Below are positions 50,901 through 61,400 of a stretch of 64,000 bases of DNA, piece by piece. The notes under the pieces are model-generated. The model had not been told where the DNA came from. It did not search any database and saw only the letters and a list, made by a program, of their open reading frames with translations. Within the stretch, counting starts at the first letter, position 1. Each line of letters opens with the position of its first letter. The translations under genes and the position numbers were made by a program. Origin of the DNA: Symbiodinium natans (lineage: Eukaryota > Sar > Dinophyceae > Suessiales > Symbiodiniaceae); the NCBI GenBank assembly GCA_905221605.1, contig CAJNDS010000402.1, forward strand, positions 329,818 to 393,817, in the 5' to 3' direction.

Positions 50901-51228
50901 CGCCGGAAGCCAGAGTCCACATCAACCAAGCCCAATATGTACCAACGCATGGATCCGACCCCACAACTTGCGCAGGTATTCACCATCCACATGATCGCCC
51001 AACACGTGCTGCTGCGTCAGCACATGCAAAGAAACATTGTTTCCACGGCCGGCGCTGCACACAATTGTTGAACGATACTGGGCGGCGTGCTTGCCGACAC
51101 CACGTGGTTAGCCCATGCTGATGCGACTTCCACCGAAGTGCGTGCACGGCATCCAATAACAGAGGCATGTAGAGCCAAGCATTTGTACCGGGGCCCACGG
51201 CACTTTCTGGGGGCCGCCCGCCTACCTC

Positions 51229-52290
51229 CTATTGGGGTACCGTAGTTGCGGGTGCTGCCGGGACGTCCGATCCATCCATTCCACTTCGGAATGCGGGCTC
51301 GTGGGGGTTGAGCGCGTCAGCACAAGCCATATCAACTAGATGGACTCGGGCCCGGGCCAAACATGCCGCGTGGTGGGCATGCCTACACACCGGCCAGAAA
51401 CATAGCGTAGACGCTCTTGCCCTTTGTCCGCCCTGACCGGTTCGGTGCAAATCGGGCATGGTTTTCCATGGCGCGGCATCGCGCGATTGTGCCTCCGCCG
51501 CAGGGCACATGCGCGACGCGCCGAGCGGCCACGGAGCCACGACACTGTGGGAAGCGACTCCCCGGCATCAGCGGTCCCCCACGCCGCCTCTGGAAGCGCT
51601 GGACGACGTCAGTATATTGGAAGAGCTTCGCCACCCCGTGCCGACACTACAAACCGTGCCTGTGTTCCTGAGAGCGGGCGTGCACCGGGCACTCGCGAAC
51701 AGCCTTCGGTATCTCCGGGAGGCCTACGTCGGGCAGCCCGACGACTGTGCTCGTGCCCGTGCCTGGCCCTGCTGACGCCCCGCATGCTCCTTGCACGCAC
51801 GGCTGAACAGGGTGGGGATGGGCGCCGCACGCTCCTGCTGCGACTCCAACAATGCGAGCAGGGACTTTGGCCCGCACTCCTCGCGGCCGCGCGGGCCGTG
51901 CGAGCTTCGCCTCGGCCCGCCAGCGACGGGGACGCGGAAGCAGTGGCCGAACGCCGGCGTGACGTGGCCTGCGCGCGTGTACGCAAGGGCGAGCTTTCCG
52001 CGCCCGGCAAGCGCTGACCGCCGCAGAGCTTGCGCCAGGCAAGCCGAGACTCGGGCCGCCCTCACCGACCCTGCCAGGCGACCGTCGCAACCGCGTGAGC
52101 CCGTGCCGTCGGAGGTCCTGCAGTTCCAACCGTTGTCGCCCGCGCGCCTGACCTCCTCACGCAGCCTTCGCGAAACCAAGCGAGGGAGTGCGCCGGGTTT
52201 GTTAGGCGCGCGAGTGGGACATGCGGATGATGTCGAACTGCTCACGGAAGCGGCAAGCTTGCTAGCGCATGCCGGCGCTTGAGGTTGGGG
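51229..52290 (+). pseudogene. Retrotransposon pre-RT fragment, plus strand
   Basis: Frame 51424-52017 includes TLQTVPVFLRAGVHRALANSL, LLARTAEQGGDGRRTLLLRL and ACARVRKGELSAPGKRLTAAEL. It shifts to another frame (51791-52282) with LTDPARRPSQPREPVPSEVLQF, KRGSAPGLLGARVGHADD and ELLTEAASLL. This is the region preceding the reverse transcriptase in the family seen at 54178-53846 (SRRGGAAGLSGMRVKHLKI). It ends abruptly before the RT motifs. Truncated and frameshifted. Confidence 0.65.
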
Positions 52291-52914
52291 GGCGGTGGTC
52301 CCCGCAGGCCGCGGAGTTCCAATCTCGGGCTCGTACTGTTCCCGCAGCCACCTTGTCACAAGTTCTTCTTTTCCACCTGCACGGGTCGGGCGGCGAGGTG
52401 GGCGTCTGCAGGGTCCTAGCCCACATTATGGTGCGCAGTCGCAGCGAGGACATGGTCGAGGTACGGGCCCTGGGCTTGGCTCGCTTGGGGCGGTGCGGGC
52501 CAAGCCGACCCCAAGGCCGTGCCGGTCACAGCCCGCTGCACGGAAACCGAAAGCACAGCCAGCCCACCAGCGCCGCGCCCAGGCCGATGTCGCTGCAGCG
52601 CGCACGTACGGACGCGCACAAAGGTCCCGGAGCAGCTGCCGCGCTCATGCATTCAACGCCCCCCAACCTCGGAGCCCAGGAGGAGGAGCGCTTGCGGGCC
52701 GCCAGCTGTCAACTTCGGGTACGCGACGCGTTTGCGCCACTCGGCGAACCGCAAGGAGGCTCCGTCATGCGTCGCCGTGCAGGGCTGGGGGAGGCCCGTG
52801 CGCGTCACCGGCGAAACGCCAAGCGGCGTCGCGCCGTAGATCACGAGATCCAAGCGGCGGCGCGGGGACGCCTGGCGCAGTGGTGTGTGAGTAGTGGTTG
52901 CGAATGTGCGATGG
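52291..52914. other. GC-rich DNA between retroelement fragments
   Basis: Open on several frames because of high GC. I recognise no domain, and it probably contains more decayed retroelement sequence. Confidence 0.35.
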
Positions 52915-54290
52915 TCAGGGCTGCCAGCCATGTGGCCAGTCGCTCTGGGCCAAGCCCTCGTCATGGTTGAGTATTGAAGTGGGCGGGCACCCCTGATGAC
53001 TACGTCCCAAGAAGGGCCCTTCGGCTTGCAGAAGGTGGCGTGCGTCCGCCGCCCCCTTGAGGCCCGACGCGGCGGTCGCGCCCATGGCGAGCTGGCGCAC
53101 GCATGCAAGTATTAGCGAAAGCCGGGGCGCGGGTCCAAAGCACAGGCACAGCATCAGCCCAAGCGGCCCAGTAGGCAGCCGGCGCCGTCCGCTGACAGGC
53201 TTGCCAAGCTTCTCGGGCAAAGCTGCAAGGTCTCCCAAATCGCGGCGTCATGCTTTTGGGCATATTGGGCGACTGCAAGTGGAGGCACGGTGCGGAAGCG
53301 CACATTGTGAGGAGGAGCCAAGTGCGTTGCAAGTCAGGTGGCTGAGGCAGCTGGTGTTTGAAAATCTTCCACTCGGTCTGCAGCCGCTGTTCTGCCCACG
53401 ATGCAACGAACTGCGGGTGGCCGATTGGGGTGCCCACAAGGAGCCCTCGCTCGGCGGGAGGTTTGTCCCCTCGCCAAACGTTTGCCCAAGAGCGTCGATG
53501 CCCGGAGGGGCGGGCCCACCAGCACAGCTGTACACGCGGGTCTTCCCCTCATTGGAAGCGATGCCGCATTCTTCGTGAAAGATCCCAACAAGGGTGTCGC
53601 GAGAGGCACGCGCCCGGTCCCGCGTGGTCACGACATACAGATCGTCAAGGACTGCCAGCAAACTATCGGATGGGTGGAGGCACGCCTCGGCATCCCACCA
53701 TCAATACGTGGAGGGCTGCCCGTAAAACAGCCGCAGGAAACGTAGTAGTTCTGGTGCGGTCTCTTGGAGGCCAGTGAGGAAGCATGCTCAGGACATGCTG
53801 TCATACGCACTCCGCCCATCCAGGGAAACAAGGACAGCGTCGTCACTAAGTTCCAGCGCTGTCCGTACATGGGCGGCTAATGCGTCGGCGAAACACGTCG
53901 CCCGTTGCGACGCCGTGCACTCCGCCATCTGGCTTGCGCAGCGCAGTTATGCGGGCAAGAGCCAGGGCTGGCGCGACGTCTGCGGGCATTCGGGCGTTCG
54001 CCAACTGCGTTGCTGCAAAGGCAAGGAGCTCAAGAGCTGGCACGTCAATCAACACGATTTTCAAATGCTTGACTCGCATGCCCGACAAGCCTGCAGCCCC
54101 ACCTCGTCTTGAGTCGCGTAGCGCCGTCGCTGTGGCCGCCGGTCTTAGGAGGATGGGCTGGGAAGAGCGGTGCTCCATGACGGCGTCCGGGATCGGCCGC
54201 AGCGGCTCGACGCCGGACGGGCGTCATTGCCAGGGGCGAGCTCCGCCGCCGTGAGGAGTTGGCGAGCTCTGGACATTTCCCCCGTTCCAC
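52915..54290 (-). pseudogene. Retrotransposon RT fragment, minus strand
   Basis: In order on the minus strand. 54178-53846 carries RRGGAAGLSGMRVKHLKIVL and ALARITALRKPDGGVHGVATGDVFRR, the pre-RT part and RT motif 1. 53870-53628 is a degraded middle. 53661-53248 carries VLDDLYVVTTRDRA and ECGIASNEGKTRVYS, the catalytic motif and thumb. Frames change between these parts, so it is broken. Same family as the copies at 45.5-49 kb and 50-52 kb. Confidence 0.68.
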
Positions 54291-54599
54291 GCGAATTTCT
54301 CCAAGACGAACGCAGATTTGGTGATGTGCGTCACAAATACCGAGCCTGCTCTAGCACTCGCTCGCTTCCCTCGCTTCCAATCGACAACAGTGGCAGAGAA
54401 GTTCATCTGTTCGCAGCGGAAGCACCGGCGACTGCATTCGTTAAATACTCAGCTACAACCCAAAGAACGTTGTTGCGAGCTACAAATCATGCAAAATGGT
54501 TTTTCGAGAACGCGAACGTTGGGCCGATTGCAAGCGTCAATCGACTTGAGTGCGACGGAGCTTTGCTAAAACCCCATCTGCGCTATTGTCGACCCGAAG

Positions 54600-55250
54600 G
54601 ATGAATCGAAACCCCGCGCGAGAACTCACATTTTCGGGCATAAACAAGGCTTTTGACGTCGCATGGATCGCTCAGCTGCTGTGCGTCTGGGGTTGGACAG
54701 GGTTGCCGTTCTCAAAGGCTTCCTGTTTCGCATTTAATAAACGATAATAAACGGAGTTTTTGCTTTGAAGCGTAGCGTGTTTGTGATGGCGTTTCATGTG
54801 AATTTTCTGACGCAAAACCACATTTACTGTATGCAGATGACGTGGTAATGTTAAGTGACAACCCCCAAGACCTGCAGCGTACCTTCAACGCCGCTCATGT
54901 TTGGGCTCACTCTTCGCTGTTTCAAATTCAAATCGGGCCAACCAAGTCTGCCGTCATGCTCTTCGGCCGCCGTGATGGCCGCGGACGCGACAAGCTTTGC
55001 AATCTACGTGGCCAAACATCACGTTGCCGCGGCGCACGACAAATGGCAACTTGTTTGTTTTGGACAGGGTCCGCGTGCTCGGACGGCCCCGTGGCTCACC
55101 TCGCCTTCTTGTCCAAGCCCAACTCACCTGGCGTGATGCTTCTACCGCCCGACTCATCGTTGCTGCCGGGGTTGCGGGCTCGACTTTTCAGTCTGATGTG
55201 AGGCCGCTTTGCAGGACATCTTGCTCGCGTTGCTAGCCGGCACCCGCGAT
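54600..55250 (+). pseudogene. Fragment of a second, less GC-rich LINE reverse transcriptase
   Basis: INKAFDVAWIAQLLCVWGW (RT motif A region) at about 54640-54700 is followed, after frame changes, by LLYADDVVMLSDNPQDLQRTF (motif C, YADD) at about 54826-54890 and the thumb stretch FQIQIGPTKSAVMLFGRR. The YADD motif and Ala/Leu pattern are of L1/jockey type and differ from the FxDDLY family nearby. Broken by stops and shifts. Confidence 0.65.
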
Positions 55251-56091
55251 TATGGGTGTCCTCGCTTTGCACATGAGTTGGCGTGCGTGGGTGTTCCCCC
55301 CGCCTGTCCTCGTGACTCAAATGTTGGTTATAAAAGATGGGGCTGAATCATGCACGGGCGATCCTGGCAGATCGGTTCCATGCAAGCCAAGCCTAGCTCA
55401 GTACTTTCGATGGCAAACGCGACCGCAGGCGGCAGTAGCTGCTCCGGGCGTGCAATGCCCCAAACATCGTGCAGGTCATGAACAATGGTGGTTGCATGGG
55501 GCGCCAAATTGAGGGGCGCAGGTTACTTACCCTGCCGACAATGGGCGACTTCGCAGTCTTCGTGCGCCACGTGAGGGTCCATAAGGGTCCATACGGGTGT
55601 ACAGGGAGCGCATGCTGCGTGGGGTTTGATAGGGGGGTTCGGGTGGAGTACATGGGGTTCATTGGGAGTCCAGAAGGTCGTCGGAAGGTCATAAGGGCGC
55701 ATAGAGTCCACAGATGTCCACAAGTTGGTCCACAAGTTGGTCCACATGATGCTGGGCGAGGTTCTGGAGGAGGGCGTTTCGACGTGTGGCAAAAGCGACG
55801 CCTCGACTGAAGAAAATCGGACTATCCGGCCGGGAGGTGGCATCTACCAACTCCTCAAGACGTTTGGCATTCCACGACTTGCCCCTTAAGCCCCAAACCT
55901 ACACAGCACAGCGTTTCGGCAATCCTGCCATTATGTTGCTCCGATTTGTTCTCTCATGCTGATGGCAACGAACTACAGAGATCCCCGAAATCCCCAAGCA
56001 TCAGTCAAGCATCCAGCGAACTTTATCGCTCCTCTTTTTAGTTGGATCCTCAGCTTCCTGAGCTCTGCTCCGCAGGAAATTTCCTGAGCTT
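55251..56091. other. No gene seen
   Basis: Intergenic DNA with repeated GGGTCCATA, CACAAGTTGGTC and similar short duplications near 55560-55750. No assignable frame. Confidence 0.4.
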
Positions 56092-56616
56092 CTACAGTGA
56101 AACGGTGGAGTCTTCAGATTCTGCAGCCTCATCCTTTTCTCGGGCTTCACTCCTGGCCTGGCATCCGACCTCAACTGTCGGTCGCGTGTTGGCACAAAGG
56201 CAATGGGCGTAGGCAAACGCAGTGGCCAGCAACAGTGCAGCATAGGGAATCAATGGTAGCAATTTGTCCTCCTCGTCTTCGGTGAGCTGCAGAGTATACT
56301 CGAACGGAAACCATGTAAGGATACTGAAGGCGAGCATTACCGGCACCAGCAGGCACGAGGCAACGGCTCGCGGCACCAGCTTCTGTAAAAAGAGCCCCAA
56401 CTTCAGGAGGGGTTGAAAAAACCTCGCTGCAAACAGGATGACCAGTACAGGATATGTTGCCTGGCAAAAGCCGCGAAGGATCACTCCAGCTCCCACATCC
56501 TCCCCATCCTCCCCATCCTCGCCCTCCTCGCCCTCGCCGCCCTCCAACATCTTCAGAATGCCTGCGGCAATGTACACGGAAATGAACGGGACGTTGCACA
56601 CCTTCCCATCAGACAA
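56092..56616 (-). CDS. Membrane-protein exon, unidentified
   Basis: 174-residue frame ending in a stop at 56092. It has an acidic Gly/Glu/Asp repeat (EGGEGEEGEDGEDGEDVG) followed by three hydrophobic segments (YPVLVILFAARFF, AVASCLLVPVMLAFSILTWF, LLPLIPYAALLLATAFAYAHC) and an acidic tail. It is probably the last exon of a multi-pass protein whose earlier exons lie at higher coordinates on the same strand. Family unknown. Confidence 0.4.
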   Translation of the reverse strand: MSDGKVCNVPFISVYIAAGILKMLEGGEGEEGEDGEDGEDVGAGVILRGFCQATYPVLVILFAARFFQPLLKLGLFLQKLVPRAVASCLLVPVMLAFSILTWFPFEYTLQLTEDEEDKLLPLIPYAALLLATAFAYAHCLCANTRPTVEVGCQARSEAREKDEAAESEDSTVSL

Positions 56617-56985
56617 GAGACATTGAAAGTCTGCAACGATTCTGTTCTGCGCTGCACGCTACATCACTCCACAGTTTCAATAAGTTTCGGTGACTGGTTG
56701 AAGAAAACTTTTGCAACTTGTAAGGTGCAGCCAGGATGCGCACGTCATGCAGAGCACATGCCTCCCAGGGTAGGCGAAACCCTGACAACAACTCAAACAA
56801 CATGTACAGAACCCTCTCAACCATCCATCCAAAGCGCCCGAAGCTACAAGCATGTGGGTTTCGGTTTGTGGTTTGCAAGCCCCTCACATGGCGGGGAAGG
56901 TCCCGCGCAGGCTCTGCAACACCACCCGGGACAGGCGCTGCTGCACCAAATCGTTGAAGAATTCCAAGGTTGCCTCCGTGTCCTC

Positions 56986-57381
56986 TCAGGGTTTTCTGAA
57001 GAAGCCGTACGCAGAGTATGCTGAAATTTTGAGGCCTCTGTTCACGGAATGTTCATTTGTGTGTCCAAAAAAGAACTCGACCAGCGCAGCGGAGTTCTGC
57101 GTAAACTCGCCCTGTGCAGACACAGCCTCAAGTCCTGTCTTCTGTTTCTCGAAACATTCAGAATCTCGTTTGTGTGCATTCCCGGGCAGGTTTGAGGATC
57201 TTGGGTCGGTGCCGCTCCCACTCTTGTTCGAGCGCGATTTTAGCCGCAGAAGACAAGTGAAAACAACTTCACCCCGTCTCAGGGTGAGCTGTGTGCCTGT
57301 AGGGATCCAGACAGAAATTGGAGCGGCATATGAGACACAAATGACCAACGACAACATCCACAAAAGCCTGTCTGTTCCCAA
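56986..57381 (-). CDS. Possible upstream exon with signal/membrane segment, unidentified
   Basis: Frame starting with a hydrophobic stretch (LLWMLSLVICVSYAAPISVWI), then a basic Ser-rich part and a C-terminal segment with no known motif. It lies between two other membrane-type frames on the same strand and may be an exon of the same gene. Exon limits not determined. Confidence 0.25.
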   Translation of the reverse strand: MGTDRLLWMLSLVICVSYAAPISVWIPTGTQLTLRRGEVVFTCLLRLKSRSNKSGSGTDPRSSNLPGNAHKRDSECFEKQKTGLEAVSAQGEFTQNSAALVEFFFGHTNEHSVNRGLKISAYSAYGFFRKP

Positions 57382-57795
57382 TCTTTTCTGTTCCTAATCT
57401 TTCAGCTCACCTTCTCTTGCTGTTCCGTTCATCTGCAATTGGAGAGATTCAAGCCAAAAAAAGCATGAAAAAGTAATGGCAAGGTTTCGGCACCGCCCAT
57501 AGCAGTCCTTCTGCATCCCGGGACGGCCGTTTGTCCAATCTTGACTGTTTCTTCAGCCGGGGTTACAGGCAGAGATTGTCAGATTTATGTGACATAGGTT
57601 TGACACCTTAAGTAAAGCAAAAAAAGAAACGGCTTCTACCAGGCAACTGCACAACGTTTCATGTACCAGCTGGCGGTCACATGGGATACTTCGACCGGTG
57701 ACCGGGTGCGTGTGGCCGTTCGAACAGCAAAAGCAGGACGCATCCTGAGCAAGACAGCGGGGCTCCCTTGTGCCGTTGCCACAAGAATGAAGGAG

Positions 57796-58083
57796 TTATG
57801 CTAGCGACATGACAACTTTCACGCACGTGGCTGTACACTGGATCAGGGGCATACGACTTCCAAAAAGCCAACTGTTAGGCCCAGCATCTTGAATTCGAAA
57901 GGTTTCCAGCTGCTTGGGCAAGATTTCCAAGTCACTCATCAGCTCAATGCCCAAGTAGTTCACGAAAGGGATCACCAGACATGCTAGACATCCCACCAGG
58001 AACAGCAAGTAGCTAAGAAAAAGATCATCTGTCTCATCCGTACCAATGACAATGTCCAGCCTTGGCTGCTTGTCCCCTGACAA
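57796..58083 (-). CDS. Possible exon of an unidentified membrane protein
   Basis: Includes LFLSYLLFLVGCLACLVIPFVNYLGIEL, one membrane segment, followed by a conserved-looking soluble part with Cys and Trp (GPNSWLFGSRMPLIQCTATC). Same strand as the frames at 56986-57381 and 56092-56616. The ORF may extend upstream to about 58325 in a neighbouring frame. Function unknown. Confidence 0.3.
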   Translation of the reverse strand: MSGDKQPRLDIVIGTDETDDLFLSYLLFLVGCLACLVIPFVNYLGIELMSDLEILPKQLETFRIQDAGPNSWLFGSRMPLIQCTATCVKVVMSLA

Positions 58084-58375
58084 ACATCAAATCCTGCCAC
58101 TTCCATCAGGCGCAAGCTTCTAGCTTTTGCTACCGAAGGGTGACGGCCAGTGCCGCCGGCCCGCCTGGCAAAAAGCTGCAGCTTCGCCGGTGTTTCGTGG
58201 AAAAGTGAATGTGGAGGTGTTTTCATGGTTTTCCCACGGGTAAGAGCAAGCAGAAACAGGGCGAGCTTCACATTTACACTACTACCCTCTTCCCAGCATA
58301 TGAGTGCCAGCAGCTCAACCCTCATTGGAGCTTTTAATGCTGCTGCAGCCCCTTCTGGTGTTGGAACAGCTCCTT

Positions 58376-58378
58376 TGC

Positions 58379-58433
<55 letters not shown>

Positions 58434-58465
58434 GCTGGTGTTGTTGTTGTTGTTGTTGTTGTTGT
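58376..58465 (+). repeat. (GTT)n microsatellite
   Basis: About 28 TTG/GTT triplets with one CTG interruption, ending 16 bp before the LINE start codon. It yields spurious poly-Leu, poly-Cys, poly-Gln and poly-Thr frames. Confidence 0.97.
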
Positions 58466-58481
58466 AAGATTCTGGCCCAAG

Positions 58482-61400
58482 ATGAGGATTTTATTTCTCG
58501 TAGCCGTAGCGAGCTTTCTTGGGTGCCTGGGTCCCAAGTCCCAGGGTCCAGCCATGGATCAGAATCGAGGGTTTCGGGAAGTAGCGCCCCCCGATGAAGC
58601 TGAGCAGCATGCGCAGCGAAGTCAGCTAACCATGAACAAAACCGGCAAGCGAAGCTACCAAAGAGCTTGCAAAGTTGCCCTGGCGAAGGGAGCAGCACTT
58701 TACAAAGGCCGTCTTCTGACAGCTCAGGCTCTAGGAGCTCATGAAGGACAATTCGCGTCTCCTGCGAAAGCGGAGAGGCGCTCTTTTCAACCGACCAGAC
58801 AGATCCATCACAAATTTGACATGGAAGTCCTTACTTGGAACGCAGGCTCAATTACAAGTCGAGTTTGGAACGAGATTCTGGCCCTTTTGGCAACAACAGA
58901 GTACAAGAACATCAAAATCGTTTTCCTGCAGGAGTCGCATTGGCAGCAGGACCAGGTCTACAGCTCAGGCCCGTGGTCAGTCCTAACCTGTGGTTCAACA
59001 AGCAGACACAAGGCTGGCCTGGTTGTTTTGGTGCATAGTTCACTGGCTCCTCTTTCAGAAATTCGCAGCACTTCCATTGTTCCAGGGCATTTGCAGCACG
59101 TCATGATCCCGTGGCAGAGATCCAGAATACATCTCCTGAATCTGTACCAGCACGTCTGGGATTCAAAGCTCTCGAAGACGGAAAACAGAGGCAGGAGAAA
59201 GGACGTGATGACACAGCTCGAAAATCGCATTCAGCGAGTCCCACAACGTGATTTCTTGCTTGTGGCTGGGGATTTCAATTCGCATGCGGTGACTGAACGT
59301 CCTCATATCGGACCCAGTGTGCCTCATCGAGTACGGTTTGCAAATGCAGATGTGAAGACACTGCCCTCGCTCTGCAAATCCTGTGGACTAACTGCGCTGA
59401 ACACTTGGGCTTCTGGCCATCGCAGTACGTATGTTAACAGCGATGGCACATATTCCTCTCAGATCGATTTTTTGCTGGTCAGACTGCACGATGCTCGGAG
59501 GAGATCCAAGGAGGCCTACTCGGATAAGAACTTTCCTGTGGCTGCCTACAGAGATGGATCAAAACACTTTCCAGTGCGAGCTACTCTGTTCATTCCTCCT
59601 TACAGTCCTACACCCAGCAAGCCACGGCCATTTGATGTCACAGCCCTGGATGCGAGCTTTCGGCGGAAAGATGACAACTGGCAGGCATTCTCACATCGTC
59701 TGACGGAAGCAGTGGTGAGGACAATGCAAGTGAGACCGTCTTGGCAAGAACTGGATGAAGTGATGGTTCGTGTATCAGCTGAGCACTACCCACCACCACG
59801 CAAGTCTCAGCCAGCAGCAGGTCCAATCCATCAGGAATATTGGAAGAAAGTGCGGCAAATCCAGGCGCACAAGAGAGCTGGAACCGAGCATAATCCAGAA
59901 TGCCAGAAGCTTGTGGAGGACATCAAGGAGGAGGCGCGGACTTTCAAAAAACAGCAAAAACAAAGAAAGCTAGAGAAGCAAGAGCAGTTGCTTCTACAAG
60001 CCCAGGAAGATAAAAGGCAACAATCCCACAAACTGGCTCATACTCTCAGGAAACTCGCTCCGTGGCGCCCAGTGCAGAGAGTCAACCTAAGGGATCAAGC
60101 AGGTGAGCCGCTTGATACGGAGGCCTCACTAAAAACTATGCGCGAATACTCGAGTCAAATCTTCTCCAGAAGTCCTCCTTTGCAATCAGTAGATGCTGTG
60201 CCCAGAGCAGCGATCACCGCCTTGCAGGTATCCTCACAAATCAAGACAGTGCCAGTGGGGAAAGCAGTCCCCAGCACCTCAGCTCCAGTATCAGCCTGGA
60301 AGAGTCTAGGTCCTGAAGCCCATGAACACATAGCAGGTCTAATCAACTCTGAGGTGTCTCAATCAGAAATTTCCCCTTATCTAAAGGATCCTAGAATTGC
60401 ATGGATCCCCAAGCAGGGCAAGCCAGCCACCGCCATGCCAAACCTGAGGCCCATAGGAGTCATCAGCGTGCCAGGAAAAGTGCTAGCAGGCGCAGTGAAA
60501 ACTCGCATTGCGCCAGCACTGCAGGTGAGCTCACAGCTTCAACCTCAGTTTGCGTATATACGGCAGAGGGGGGTGAGGGACGCTATCGCGAAAGCATGTC
60601 AGCACCTCGATTACGCGCAGCAGCTCCGTCAAGAGCATCGCAGGGACCTGCACAGGTCCCAACGCGGAGCCAGGCAGGCTCAGCTGTCAGGTGCACTCAC
60701 AATTTCGGTTGATCTGAGCAAGGCTTTTGATTCTGTTAATAGACATGAGCTGCTAGCAGCCTTGGATCGCCTGGGCATAGACCCTGTTACGAAAGAACTG
60801 GTAGTTCAACTCCATAGTGAGACCTCCTACAACATGGGCACTAGTGGACTAGAGATTCAAGTTCCCACTTCTTCAGGAATCAAACAAGGTTGCAAGCTAG
60901 CCCCGGCATTGTGGTCTGCGCTTACACTTCTAGTCATGAGTAGAATGGAGCAGAAATGGGGCCCAGACAGCAAGCAAGCTAGGGACATCCTAACGGTCTT
61001 TGCGGACGATTTCCTGCTTCAGGAAACCTTTTCGAGCTTTCCTGAACTTCAGAAAGTCCTGCTCAGAATAGAGGCTCTCTTTCAGTCTCTTGAGGACGTG
61101 GGGCTGGAAGTTAATCCAACGAAGTCTAAAGCCTTGCTAATGGTTCAGGGCACTCAGCAGTCCATCTTTCGCAAGATGCACACGATGCGCAAAGAGAAGC
61201 AGCTGCACATCGTCCTTCCCTCAGGACATAAGATTCCGATTCATCATAAGCTAACATATCTAGGGGTGCAGCTCAGCTATGGATCCTACAAAGACCAGAC
61301 TGTTGACTATCGGATCGCCCAAGCTCAAGGCAAGTTTGAGCTACTTCGACACATCCTGTGCTCCACTAAGGCTCTGGATGCTTCAAAGAAGTTGGAGATC

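Noticed and set aside
58150-58597. Leu-, Cys-, Gln- and Thr-rich frames across the (GTT)n tract
   Set aside because: They are translations of a microsatellite in different frames.
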